Shown one piece after another: positions 16,877 through 25,411 of a DNA stretch of 64,000 nt (positions within the stretch are counted from its first letter, which is position 1; the number at the start of each line of letters is the position of its first letter). The notes under the pieces were generated by a model that saw nothing but the letters and a program-made list of their open reading frames with translations, made no database searches and had not been told where the DNA came from. The translations under genes and the position numbers were made by a program. Source of the DNA: Microbacterium esteraromaticum (lineage in GTDB: Bacteria; Actinomycetota; Actinomycetes; Actinomycetales; Microbacteriaceae); NCBI RefSeq assembly GCF_017303215.1, contig NZ_JAEMWU010000001.1:2170001-2234000 (forward strand), given 5' to 3'.

Positions 16877-17587
16877 TCAGTGCCCCATGCCGAGGCCGCC
16901 GTCGACCGGGATCACTGCACCCGAGATGTACGCGGCGTCGTCACCTGCGAGCCAGGCGACCGCGCCTGCGACCTCGTCAGGGGTGGCGAAGCGCCCCGCC
17001 GGGATGCTCGCCTTGTACTGCTTCTGCGTCTCTTCGGGCAGCTCGGCAGTCATGTCGGTCTCGATGAAGCCGGGGGCGACGACGTTTGCGGTGATCCCCC
17101 GCCCGCCCAGCTCGCGCGTCAGCGAGCGGGCGAAGCCGACGAGCGCGCTCTTCGACGCCGAGTAGTTGACCTGTCCGGCCGAGCCGTAGAGACCCACGAC
17201 GCTGGAGATGAGGATCACACGGCCGAAGCGCTTGCGCAGCATCCCCTTCGACGCACGCTTGACCACCCGGAACGTGCCGCCGAGGTTGGTGGCGACGACG
17301 CTGTCGAAGTCGTCCTCGCTCATGCGCATCAGCAGAGTGTCCTTGGTGATGCCCGCGTTGGCGACGACGATCTCGATGGGGCCCAGCTTCTCCTCCACCT
17401 CGGTGAAGGCGGCGTCGATCGCGGCAGCATCCGTCACGTCCGCGCGCACAGTGAGCGTGCCCTCGGGACCCTCGCCGCTGCGCGCGGTCACCGCGACGCG
17501 GTAGCCGTCGCGGACGAAACGTTCGGCGATGGCGCGGCCGATACCGCGGTTTCCACCGGTGACGAGGACGACGCGATCAGCGCTCAT
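16877..17587 (-). CDS. fabG: 3-oxoacyl-ACP reductase (SDR family)
   Basis: This 236-residue short-chain dehydrogenase reduces beta-ketoacyl-ACP with NADPH in fatty-acid elongation. It has TGGNRGIG for cofactor binding, NAGIT, the catalytic YSASK pair and the ending GAVIPVDGGLGMGH, all as in FabG1/MabA. No other fab gene is adjacent, so assignment to fatty-acid synthesis rests on sequence alone; a different ketoreductase role is possible. A GGAG lies upstream of the ATG at 17587. Confidence 0.85.
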   Translation of the reverse strand: MSADRVVLVTGGNRGIGRAIAERFVRDGYRVAVTARSGEGPEGTLTVRADVTDAAAIDAAFTEVEEKLGPIEIVVANAGITKDTLLMRMSEDDFDSVVATNLGGTFRVVKRASKGMLRKRFGRVILISSVVGLYGSAGQVNYSASKSALVGFARSLTRELGGRGITANVVAPGFIETDMTAELPEETQKQYKASIPAGRFATPDEVAGAVAWLAGDDAAYISGAVIPVDGGLGMGH

Positions 17588-17727
17588 GTACGGGCTCCAG
17601 ACTGTGGGGACGAACGCAGGCCATCCTACCGAGGGATCGAATCGCGCTCACCGTCGCGCCCGCCAGCGGCTGTGCGCGCACAGCCGCGGATCCCGCGCCC
17701 TCGTGCGCGGCGTAGGCTGGAAGCACT

Positions 17728-18105
17728 GTGAAACGCGTCCGTCATGCCCCCTCTGTCACCTCCCTGCCGCAGTCGCCGCAGGACGAGGCGAAACACCGTG
17801 TGCGCCGCTACGCGCTCACCATGGGCATCCGCACGATCTGCTTCCTGCTCATCGCCCTCGTGCAGCCGTTCGGCTGGTGGACCTGGGTGTTCGCCGCAGC
17901 CGCGATCTTCCTGCCGTACATCGCGGTCGTCTACGCCAACGCCGGGAGTGACAGCACCCCGTCGAACGTCGAATCACCCACGATGCAGATCGAGGCGACG
18001 TCGGCGATGCCCCAGCCGCATCCTGACGACGCGACAGACGTGTTCACCATCCGCGAGCAGCCCGACGCCGCCCGCGACGATGTCCCGAAAGACGAGGATC
18101 GATGA
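17728..18105 (+). CDS. DUF3099-family membrane protein
   Basis: This 125-residue protein has two adjacent membrane segments (about residues 34-72, split at QPFGWWTW) and a hydrophilic, acidic C-terminus. It matches the actinobacterial DUF3099 family, whose function is unknown. The start is GTG at 17728, with TAGGCT at 17713-17718. Its stop overlaps the next start (ATGA), and it is the first gene of a three-gene operon ending in SURF1, so a link to respiratory-oxidase biogenesis is possible. Confidence 0.82.
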   Translation: MKRVRHAPSVTSLPQSPQDEAKHRVRRYALTMGIRTICFLLIALVQPFGWWTWVFAAAAIFLPYIAVVYANAGSDSTPSNVESPTMQIEATSAMPQPHPDDATDVFTIREQPDAARDDVPKDEDR

Positions 18106-18299
18106 CCGAGGATCTCGAGTGCGCTCGCGCCGACTGCCGCGCGGCGGCCACTCACCACATCGTGTGGCGCAATCCCCGCATCCATGACGCGGATCGGCGC
18201 AAGATCTGGCCGGCATGCGATGAGCACGTCGGATTCCTCAGCGACTACCTGCGCACTCGGGAGTTCCCGGTCGAGGTCAGCGAAGGGCTGCCGTCGTGA
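18102..18299 (+). CDS. Small Cys/His-containing protein, hypothetical
   Basis: This 65-residue soluble protein has Cys7-x4-Cys12 near the N-terminus and Cys39-x2-His42 (ACDEH), a possible four-ligand metal site. I do not recognise the family. It is held tightly in an operon: the ATG overlaps the DUF3099 stop and its own stop overlaps the SURF1 start (GTGA). This 4-bp overlap on both sides argues strongly that it is a real translated gene. A role in metal or heme delivery to the oxidase is speculative. Confidence 0.75.
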   Translation: MTEDLECARADCRAAATHHIVWRNPRIHDADRRKIWPACDEHVGFLSDYLRTREFPVEVSEGLPS

Positions 18300-19111
18300 G
18301 GCAGAAACTCCTGCGTTGGGGCGCGTACGTGCTGGTCGGGATCGCCTTCGCCATCGGATGTGTCTTCCTGTCGCAGTGGCAGTTCGACCGCAACGAGTCC
18401 CGGGCGACGCAGATCGCGCTCGTGGAGGACAACTACGACGCCGCCCCGGTGCCGTTGTCTGATCTGATCGGCGCCGACGGTGTACTCGACCCCGCTGATG
18501 AGTGGCGGCCGGTCGAGCTGAACGGGCACTACCTCGCCGACGAGCAGCTGCTGGCCCGCAACCGCCCGCACGGCGGCACCAGCGCGTTCGAGGTGCTGGT
18601 GCCGTTCCAGGATCAGTCCGGACTGCTCTTCCTGGTCGATCGCGGCTGGGTCCGGCCCGGTGAAGGTCCGGGGCCGGATGCCGTCCCCGCTCCCCCGGCC
18701 GGTGAAAGCACCGTGATCGTTCGTCTTCGACCGGGTGAACAGCTACCGGCATCCGGTCGTGGCGCTCCCGAGGGTCAGGTGCCGACCATCCATCTGCCGA
18801 CGATCGACGAACGCGTCGACGGCGATCTGATCACGGGGGCCTACGGGCGGCTGGTCTCGGAAGACCCCGCGCCCGAGGTCGGGCTGGGCGGATTCGACAA
18901 GCCCACCGAAGATCCCGGCCCCCACCTGTCGTACGCGATCCAGTGGATCCTATTTGCGATCATGGGCTTCGCCTTCATCGGCTACATCATCCGCATCGAG
19001 ATCGTGCGGGCGAAAGAAGACGCCGGTGAGATCCCCCAGCAGGAGCCACGTCGCCGTCGCGACCGCGACGCCGACGCCGAGGACGCCCTGCTCGACTCCG
19101 TCCGAGGCTGA
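18296..19111 (+). CDS. SURF1-family cytochrome oxidase biogenesis protein
   Basis: This 271-residue membrane protein has one membrane helix near each end (about residues 8-25 and 219-240) and a large extracytoplasmic loop between them, the SURF1/Shy1 layout. The N-terminal helix is followed by LSQWQFDRN, and the C-terminal helix by conserved YAIQWILFA. SURF1 helps insert heme A into cytochrome c oxidase subunit I. Heme A genes ctaA and ctaB are about 16 kb away in the same window. Confidence 0.88.
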   Translation: MRQKLLRWGAYVLVGIAFAIGCVFLSQWQFDRNESRATQIALVEDNYDAAPVPLSDLIGADGVLDPADEWRPVELNGHYLADEQLLARNRPHGGTSAFEVLVPFQDQSGLLFLVDRGWVRPGEGPGPDAVPAPPAGESTVIVRLRPGEQLPASGRGAPEGQVPTIHLPTIDERVDGDLITGAYGRLVSEDPAPEVGLGGFDKPTEDPGPHLSYAIQWILFAIMGFAFIGYIIRIEIVRAKEDAGEIPQQEPRRRRDRDADAEDALLDSVRG

Positions 19112-19140
19112 GCGCGCCCTCCCGCCGGTAGCGTGGATGG

Positions 19141-19701
19141 ATGTCCCATCCCGACCCCGCGCGGCGGCTCGCAGACGCACTCACCGGCACCGGCCTGGGG
19201 CTGCGGCGCGGCGTCGTCGCTGTCGCTCCGGCTTCGGATGCCTGGGCACGGGCATTCCGGGGTGTGCACGAAGCGCTGGCATCCACTGCGCCGACCGAGG
19301 TCCTGTCCATTCAGCACATCGGTTCCACGTCGGTTCCGGGGCTGGAGGCCAAACCCATCCTGGACATCGCAATCGGTGTGCGACCCGGCACGCCGTCCGA
19401 CGCACTCGACGGGTGGCTGTCGGGACTGGGGATGCTGCTGCGCGGCGATGCCACGGACGTGCGTCCCGACCGCATGTACGGCTACGAGCTGGAGCCGATG
19501 ATCCGGCTCGTCAACGTGCACGTCCTCGAGTATCAGTCGCGCGGCTGGCAGGACTACCTCGGCTTCCGCGACCGCCTGCGTGCCGACCCGGTTGATCGCG
19601 AGGCGTATGGCGCGCTCAAACGGCGGCTCGCAGACCGGCATCCCGGAGACCGTCTGGCGTACATCCGCGACAAGGAGTCATTCATCCTCCCCCGCCGCTG
19701 A
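19141..19701 (+). CDS. GrpB-family (UPF0157) nucleotidyltransferase-like protein
   Basis: This 186-residue protein belongs to the GrpB/UPF0157 family, which has a nucleotidyltransferase-like fold. The signature IQHIGSTSVPGLEAKPILDI is present near residue 60. Members have no firmly established function and are sometimes fused to dephospho-CoA kinase. TAGCGT (19129-19134), 6 nt, ATG supports a leaderless start and independence from the SURF1 operon 29 bp upstream. Confidence 0.85.
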   Translation: MSHPDPARRLADALTGTGLGLRRGVVAVAPASDAWARAFRGVHEALASTAPTEVLSIQHIGSTSVPGLEAKPILDIAIGVRPGTPSDALDGWLSGLGMLLRGDATDVRPDRMYGYELEPMIRLVNVHVLEYQSRGWQDYLGFRDRLRADPVDREAYGALKRRLADRHPGDRLAYIRDKESFILPRR

Positions 19702-19710
19702 CGCCGATCC

Positions 19711-19781
19711 GCGCAGATCTGCACAGCATCGGATGCTGCGGCCCGGATCGCTCCGAGAATGTGCAGATCTCCGAAGATGTG
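19711..19781 (+). repeat. 71-bp structured direct repeat, copy 1
   Basis: It is identical to copy 2 at 67 of 71 positions. The perfect outer arms AGATCTGCACA (19715-19725) and TGTGCAGATCT (19760-19770) enclose two small hairpins, GCAT/ATGC and CGGA-TCGC-TCCG (19744-19755). A third hairpin, ATCT-CCGA-AGAT, follows at 19767-19778. It lies immediately past the DUF559-like gene. Confidence 0.85.
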
Positions 19782-19809
19782 GCGCGCGCCGCGAGCGGAT
19801 CCCGCCGCC

Positions 19810-20664
19810 TCACACGGCGGATGCCCGGTGCAGCCCCTGCGCCACGGCGCGCATGATCAGATCCTGGACGACATGCCACTGCTCCATGACCTGCCGGTAT
19901 CCGACACGGATGACGTGGTAGCCCATCAGACGCAGCTCGGCGTCGTGCCGGATGTCCTCATTGCGCTGCGCGCCCGTGTGCGTGGCCCCGTCGACCTGCA
20001 GCACCAGGCGATCGCCGATCAGCAGGTCGGCTCGGTGCCCGGCGACCCAGATCTGGAACGTCAGCATCAGCCCCAGCCACGCCAGCCGCGCCCGCAGGTA
20101 GGTCTCAAGCCCGGGGTCCGCGAACGGGATCGCCGTCGCGAGCACCTCTCGCGCGACCTTCTTGAGGGGCAACCGGTCCAGCACGTCGCGCTGCACAAGG
20201 TTCTTGTTGAGCGCGGACTCCCATGTCGCCAGCGCGCGTTCGAACGGCTGACAGTCTGCCACGAGCGCCAGCACGTTCTCGATGGAGTCCTCCAACGCAT
20301 CGGGATGACGCGGAACCAGCGGCTTCGCCCAGTGCACGCGCACATCGTCGGGCTTTCCCCCGGCGCCAGCCGGCGAAGCGCCCCAGTGCACTCCCGGTTC
20401 TTCCTCGTGCACCCACAGGCCCAGCCGACGCGCCTGGCTGATGCAGCTCACCACGGCACCGTGCCGCGCAGCATCCACCAGCATCCGATCGGCGTCCGGT
20501 AGGGCAACCCAGCCGCGACGGACGCGATGGATCGTGCCGGCGTCGACGGCGAGACCGACGTCGTGTCGGCTGACGGCCTGCGCTTTCAGGCTCTGCACGC
20601 GGGCGACGCCACCGTGCGCTCGGACGGCGAGGTGCGCGCGCTGCGCGCGTTCGAACGGATTCAT
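19810..20664 (-). CDS. DUF559-type endonuclease-like protein with AbiEi-like N-terminus
   Basis: This 284-residue protein has an N-terminal winged-helix-like region resembling AbiEi-type antitoxin/regulator domains (about residues 1-60). Its C-terminal third looks like the DUF559/Vsr endonuclease-fold group (HRADLLIGDRLVLQVDGATH, then RHDAELRLMGYHVIRVGY), with Asp/Gln/Asp residues in nuclease-like positions. The family is common in Actinobacteria, often in many copies, with unknown function. ATG 20664 is preferred over one 13 codons earlier by family length. The gene is bracketed by two 71-bp direct repeats. Confidence 0.75.
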   Translation of the reverse strand: MNPFERAQRAHLAVRAHGGVARVQSLKAQAVSRHDVGLAVDAGTIHRVRRGWVALPDADRMLVDAARHGAVVSCISQARRLGLWVHEEEPGVHWGASPAGAGGKPDDVRVHWAKPLVPRHPDALEDSIENVLALVADCQPFERALATWESALNKNLVQRDVLDRLPLKKVAREVLATAIPFADPGLETYLRARLAWLGLMLTFQIWVAGHRADLLIGDRLVLQVDGATHTGAQRNEDIRHDAELRLMGYHVIRVGYRQVMEQWHVVQDLIMRAVAQGLHRASAV

Positions 20665-20763
20665 GCCCCGAGCATGACGCGTTGCGGGCCCCCTGCCTGC
20701 CACGATTCTCGTGTTCTGTGGAGAACTGCGTCAGCATCCGAGGATGGGGACAACGTCGTTCAC

Positions 20764-20834
20764 GCGCAGATTTGCACAACATCGGATGCTGTCGCCCGGA
20801 TCGCTCCGAGAATGTGCAGATCTCCGAAGATGTG
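20764..20834 (+). repeat. 71-bp structured direct repeat, copy 2
   Basis: This is the same orientation and length as copy 1. Differences are at repeat positions 9, 16, 29 and 30. The change at position 9 turns a G-C pair of the outer stem into G-U, so the fold is kept in RNA form. The copies are separated by 982 bp that carry only the DUF559-like gene. Confidence 0.85.
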
Positions 20835-20888
20835 CGGCGGCAGGCGGCGATGGGCAGCAGCACCACCACCACCCGGCAGCGCGCAGTC

Positions 20889-22487
20889 TCACGCGAGTTC
20901 GATGAGCTCCTGATACTCGCGGCTCCAGATGTCTTCGACACCGTCGGGCAGGATCAGCACGCGCTCGGGGTTGAGCGACTCCACGGCCCCGGGGTCGTGC
21001 GATACGAGCACGACGGCGCCCTCGTAGTGGGCCAGAGCGCCGAGGATCTCCTCACGCGATGCGGGGTCGAGGTTGTTCGTGGGCTCGTCGAGCAGCAGCA
21101 TGTTCGCCGACGAGACCACCAGGGTCGCCAGCGACAGTCGCGTCTTCTCGCCACCCGAGAGAACCCCGGCGGGCTTGAGCACGTCGTCGCCGGTGAACAG
21201 GAACGATCCGAGCACCTTGCGGGCTTCGGTCTCGGTGATGTCGGGGGCCGCCGACATCATGTTCGCCAGCACCGAGCGGTCGACGTCGAGGTTCTCATGC
21301 TCCTGGGCGTAGTAGCCGATCTTCAACCCGTGCCCCGGCTCGAGCGTGCCGGTGTCGGGCTGGTCGACTCCGGCCAGCATGCGCAGCAGGGTCGTCTTTC
21401 CGGCACCGTTGAGTCCCAGCACCACAACCTTTGAGCCGCGGTCAATCGCGAGATCGACGTCGGTGAAGATCTCGAGCGATCCGTACGACTTCGACAAGCC
21501 GGACGCCATCAACGGCGTCTTGCCACACGGTGCGGGCTTCGGGAACCGCAGCTTGGCGACACGGTCGACCTGACGCACCTCGTCCAGGCCCGACAGGAGC
21601 TTCTCGGCACGCGCGACCATCTGGTGCGCGGCCGCAGCCTTCGACGCCTTCGCGCCGAAGCGTGCTGCCTGCTGCTGCAGTTGCGTGGCCTTCTTCTCGG
21701 CGTTGGCGCGTTCCTTCTTACGGCGCTCCTCATCGGCCACCCGCTGGCGCAGGTAGTTCTTCCAGTTCATGTTGTACATGTCGATGACCTGGCGGTTCGC
21801 ATCGAGGTAGAACACCCGGTTGACGGTCTCGCCGACGAGTTCGACATCGTGGCTGATGACGATCAGGCCGCCCTTGTAGCCCTTCAAGAACTCCCGCAGC
21901 CACACGACGCTGTCGGCGTCGAGGTGGTTGGTGGGTTCGTCGAGGATCATCGTGTCAGCATCCGAGAACAGAATGCGCGCGAGCTCGATCCGACGACGCT
22001 GACCGCCCGAGAGCGTGTTCAGCGGCTGGTCGAGGATGCGGTCGGGCAGCGAGAGGTTGTGCGCGATGGACGCGGCCTCGGCCTCGGCCGCATAGCCACC
22101 GAGCGCCTCGAAGCGCTCGGTGAGGTTGGCGAACTTGCGCATGGCGCGCTCGGCGATCTTGGGGTCATCGGAGGCCATGTCGTTCGACGCCTGGGCGATG
22201 CCCAGCTGGATGGTTCCCAGACCGCGGGCATCGAGGATGCGCGTACGCGCGAGCATCTCGGGGTCGCCGGTGCGCGGATCCTGTGGCAGGTAGCCGAGCT
22301 CGCCCGAGCGGGTGACCTTGCCCTCGGAAGCGAGGACGTCTCCGGCGAGCACCTTGGTCAGCGTGGTCTTGCCGGCACCGTTGCGGCCGACCAATCCGAT
22401 CTTGTCACCGGCGGCGACGCGGAACGACACGTCTGACATGAGCACACGGGCTCCGACGCGGATCTCGAGTTCGTGCACGGCAAGCAC
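20889..22487 (-). CDS. ABC-F family ATPase (ribosome-associated)
   Basis: This is a 532-residue protein with tandem ABC domains: Walker A GRNGAGKTT and GLNGAGKTT, two LSGGQ/LSGGE signatures and LDEPTNHLD/LDEPTNNLD. A long charged linker rich in Lys, Ala and Glu lies between them. ABC-F proteins act on the ribosome in stalling relief or antibiotic protection rather than in transport. It is distinct from ettA at 6.2-7.9 kb. The start is GTG at 22487; a TATACT -10 lies on the minus strand at 22540-22545, giving a leader of about 45 nt. Confidence 0.92.
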   Translation of the reverse strand: MLAVHELEIRVGARVLMSDVSFRVAAGDKIGLVGRNGAGKTTLTKVLAGDVLASEGKVTRSGELGYLPQDPRTGDPEMLARTRILDARGLGTIQLGIAQASNDMASDDPKIAERAMRKFANLTERFEALGGYAAEAEAASIAHNLSLPDRILDQPLNTLSGGQRRRIELARILFSDADTMILDEPTNHLDADSVVWLREFLKGYKGGLIVISHDVELVGETVNRVFYLDANRQVIDMYNMNWKNYLRQRVADEERRKKERANAEKKATQLQQQAARFGAKASKAAAAHQMVARAEKLLSGLDEVRQVDRVAKLRFPKPAPCGKTPLMASGLSKSYGSLEIFTDVDLAIDRGSKVVVLGLNGAGKTTLLRMLAGVDQPDTGTLEPGHGLKIGYYAQEHENLDVDRSVLANMMSAAPDITETEARKVLGSFLFTGDDVLKPAGVLSGGEKTRLSLATLVVSSANMLLLDEPTNNLDPASREEILGALAHYEGAVVLVSHDPGAVESLNPERVLILPDGVEDIWSREYQELIELA

Positions 22488-22642
22488 AGCGGAGGGTCCA
22501 TTCGTTGAAGGTGGAGGGCGGCCGAACGGCCAGCCTCTCAGTATATGCGCCCACCGACGATGACCAGGTTCATCCCCGAGAGGGATGCGGATGCTACCAA
22601 CGGACGACGCGCGATGCGGCACCACCCCCATAGCGTGCTCTC

Positions 22643-23383
22643 GTGGATCTGATCAACGAACTCATTGCGCAGGCTGTGGCCTCGCCGTGGCTGTTTCCGG
22701 TGCTGTTCGTCGCGACCGTGATCGATGGCTTCTTCCCGCCGGTGCCCAGTGAGTCCGTGCTGGTCGCGGCGGCGGCTGTGCTGGCGATGACGGATGCCAC
22801 CGCACTGGTGCCGCTGTGCCTGCTCGCCGCGGCTGCGGCGACGATCGGCGACAACATCGCGTTCTGGGTCGGCCGCCGCGTGGGAACGCGACGGTTCCGG
22901 TGGATGCGCAGGCCTCGGGTGGCCGCGACCTTCGATCACGCGCGACGTGCGATGGATCATTCGGCGGCCGTGCTCGTGCTCGGGGCGCGGTACGTGCCTG
23001 TCGGCCGAGTCGCGGTGAACATGTCGGCCGGGGCTGTCGGATACCCGTGGCGGCGCTTTCTGCCCCTGTCGGCGCTCGCCGGGCTGTGCTGGAGCGTCTT
23101 CAGCATCTCGATCGGGCTGGTCGCGGGCACGTGGGTGCGTGACCAGCCGCTGCTGGCGGCATTGCTCGGCGTCGCCATCGCCCTGCTGATCGGCGTGATG
23201 GTCGATCGGGTGGCGGCGCTGCGACGCCGCGCGCGCCGGCGTCGGCTCGATCGGAGCGCTGCGGATGCCACCGCGAGCGCCCCGGGCGACGCCGAGGCGC
23301 CCGTCCGGGAGCAGCGCGATCAGGACGAGCCCGTTCCCGTACCGATGCCTCAGAACGAACGCACCTCGCGACTGGCAGGATGA
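22643..23383 (+). CDS. DedA-family membrane protein
   Basis: This 246-residue integral membrane protein carries DedA features: FPPVPSES near the first helix, GDNIAFWVGRRVG, the RYVPVGRVAVNMSAG amphipathic region, and C-terminal helices. A basic, then acidic, cytosolic tail follows. DedA proteins are implicated in undecaprenyl-phosphate or phospholipid flipping. The start is GTG, with TAGCGT (22631-22636) 6 nt upstream. Its stop overlaps the histidine kinase start, making one operon with the two-component system. Confidence 0.88.
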   Translation: MDLINELIAQAVASPWLFPVLFVATVIDGFFPPVPSESVLVAAAAVLAMTDATALVPLCLLAAAAATIGDNIAFWVGRRVGTRRFRWMRRPRVAATFDHARRAMDHSAAVLVLGARYVPVGRVAVNMSAGAVGYPWRRFLPLSALAGLCWSVFSISIGLVAGTWVRDQPLLAALLGVAIALLIGVMVDRVAALRRRARRRRLDRSAADATASAPGDAEAPVREQRDQDEPVPVPMPQNERTSRLAG

Positions 23384-24648
23384 CGGACATGTTCGTGCGC
23401 ATTCGTCGCCCCACGTATCGCCAGGCCGCGATCCTGTTGATCTCCGTCGCGTGCGTGGCGCTTTTTGCCGTGCTGGTGCCGCTGCAGTCCGTGGTCTACG
23501 GAACCCCCGTCGCCCTGTCGTTCCTGCTCGGCGCGGGGATGTGCGGGGCGCCGCTACTCATGCTGACCCGTCCGCGACTGGCCACGGTCATGATGGTCGT
23601 CGCACAACTGAGTCTGGGGCTGCTGGTATCGCCCACGCTGGTGCAGCATGCGCCTTGGCCCTGGTCCGTGCCCGCGATGCTCGCGCTGCTGTGCGCGGTG
23701 GCCGTCGCAACGGCACAGCACGGCGCGAGGATGGGTTTCCTGCCGCTCATCGTCGGTGCGGCGACCTCTCTGATGGTCGTCATCCTGAGCCCCGACATGG
23801 TTGCGCAGGTGGCCTCGGCGGCGTCCGCGAACCTCATCGTCGGAGTATGCACCGCCGTCGGCGTGTACCTGCTGACCCTGCTCATCACGGCACGGTTGCG
23901 GGTGGGCGCGGAGCTCGACCGCGAGCGCGCGGTATCTGCCTCTGAGCACGAACGCCGGCTGCGGGTCGAAGAGCGCACGCGCATTGCCCGCGAACTGCAT
24001 GACATCGTGGCGCACAGCATGTCGGTGATCCAGGTGCAGGCCGCCACCGCGCGATACCGGGTCGATGACCTGCCCGAAGCCGCCGCGCAGGAATTCGACG
24101 GCATCGCCGCGACTGCCCGCACCTCACTGACCGAGATGCGGCGGCTGCTCGGAGTGCTGCGCACCGAGGAGGGGGCACCGGAGCTCTCGCCCCAACAGGG
24201 CATCGCCGACATCCCGGAGCTGATTGACAGCATCCGCGGCTCGGGGGCCTCGGTGTCGTTCGAGCAGCGCGTCGGCTCGCACGAAACACCCGCCGGCGTC
24301 GGTCTTGCGGCGTTCCGCATCGCCCAGGAGGCACTGAGCAACGCGCTGCGACACGCCCCGGGCGCGCCCATCGCCATCTCCCTGGAGGTCAACGACCGCG
24401 ACCTGCGCCTGCGCGTGCGCAATGCGCCGCCAGGCGCGCATCGCGGGCCGAATCGGGCATCCGACTCTCCCACGGCGAGCGCAACGCAACCGCATCCGAC
24501 GGCTGGAAGCGGCCACGGCCTTCGAGGCATGCGCGAACGCGCGGCGGTGCTGGGCGGTACTGTTCAGGCATCGGCCACCGCCGACGGCGGCTGGCTCGTC
24601 GATGCCCGTCTTCCCCTCACCACCCCTGACTCTGTGGAGCTCTCGTGA
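23380..24648 (+). CDS. Sensor histidine kinase (NarL-type partner, HisKA_3)
   Basis: This 422-residue kinase has about five N-terminal membrane segments (residues 18-165). A coiled region leads to the phosphoacceptor motif RIARELHDIVAHSMSVIQ, followed by an HATPase domain with AFRIAQEALSNALRHA and the G-box GHGLRGMRERAA. No extracellular sensing domain is visible, so the membrane part itself may sense the signal. The start overlaps dedA (ATGA) and the stop overlaps the response regulator start (GTGA). Confidence 0.92.
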   Translation: MTDMFVRIRRPTYRQAAILLISVACVALFAVLVPLQSVVYGTPVALSFLLGAGMCGAPLLMLTRPRLATVMMVVAQLSLGLLVSPTLVQHAPWPWSVPAMLALLCAVAVATAQHGARMGFLPLIVGAATSLMVVILSPDMVAQVASAASANLIVGVCTAVGVYLLTLLITARLRVGAELDRERAVSASEHERRLRVEERTRIARELHDIVAHSMSVIQVQAATARYRVDDLPEAAAQEFDGIAATARTSLTEMRRLLGVLRTEEGAPELSPQQGIADIPELIDSIRGSGASVSFEQRVGSHETPAGVGLAAFRIAQEALSNALRHAPGAPIAISLEVNDRDLRLRVRNAPPGAHRGPNRASDSPTASATQPHPTAGSGHGLRGMRERAAVLGGTVQASATADGGWLVDARLPLTTPDSVELS

Positions 24649-25316
24649 CGATCCGTGTTCTCATCGCCGACGATCAGGGCATGGTGCGTGCCGGCTTCGC
24701 GGCGCTGCTGAACGCACATGACGGCATCGAGGTTGTCGGCCAGGCCGCAGACGGCGCCGAGGCGGCCCGACTGTGCGCGCGTCTCGAACCCGACGTGGTG
24801 CTGATGGACGTGCGGATGCCCGAGCTCGACGGAATCGCCGCGACGCGCCGGATCCTCGGCCCGGACTATCCCGCCGCCCGGGTGCCGCGCATTCTGATGC
24901 TCACGACGTTCGACATCGACGACTACGTGTATGACGCGCTGGAGGCCGGAGCCAGTGGATTTCTGCTCAAGGACGCGCTGCCCGAGGAACTCGTACACGC
25001 CGTGCGGGTCATCGCCGCCGGTGATGCGCTGCTGGCCCCCAGCGTGACGCGCCGCATGATCGAGCATTTCGGTGCGCGTCGGCCCCGGCCCGCGGTCGCG
25101 CGGCCGACCCTGGCGGGGCTGACCGAGCGCGAGCGCGAGGTGCTCACGCTGATCGGCCGGGGGCTGTCGAACGCCGAGATCGCCGCCGAGCTGTTCATCG
25201 CCGAGCAGACCGTGAAAACGCACGTCGGCAAGGTCTTCCAGAAGCTGGCGCTGCGCGACCGCGTGCAGGCGGTGATCTTCGCCTACGACGCGGGTCTCGT
25301 CTCGCCCGCTGTGTGA
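24645..25316 (+). CDS. LuxR/NarL-family response regulator
   Basis: This is a 223-residue regulator. The receiver domain has Asp9/Asp10 and the phosphorylation site Asp55 (VVLMDVRMPELDG), and Lys is present in LLKDALPEEL. A C-terminal LuxR helix-turn-helix follows (LTEREREVLTLIGRGLSNAEIA, TVKTHVGKVFQKL). The GTG start overlaps the kinase stop, so it is clearly the cognate regulator. Its targets are not visible; a role in controlling its own operon or the following acyltransferase is only a guess. Confidence 0.94.
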   Translation: MTIRVLIADDQGMVRAGFAALLNAHDGIEVVGQAADGAEAARLCARLEPDVVLMDVRMPELDGIAATRRILGPDYPAARVPRILMLTTFDIDDYVYDALEAGASGFLLKDALPEELVHAVRVIAAGDALLAPSVTRRMIEHFGARRPRPAVARPTLAGLTEREREVLTLIGRGLSNAEIAAELFIAEQTVKTHVGKVFQKLALRDRVQAVIFAYDAGLVSPAV

Positions 25317-25411
25317 GTGGCTCCCCGGTAGGGGGGTGAACCGCCCCTATGAGGTGATGCGCCCGTCGCCACCCGCTCCATAGTCTCCTGGCACATCGAC
25401 CAGGAGGCGCC

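Noticed and set aside
19810..20664. Possible toxin-antitoxin or abortive-infection module
   Set aside because: The N-terminus resembles AbiEi-type regulators, but there is no adjacent toxin gene, and such DUF559-type proteins occur alone in many Actinobacteria.
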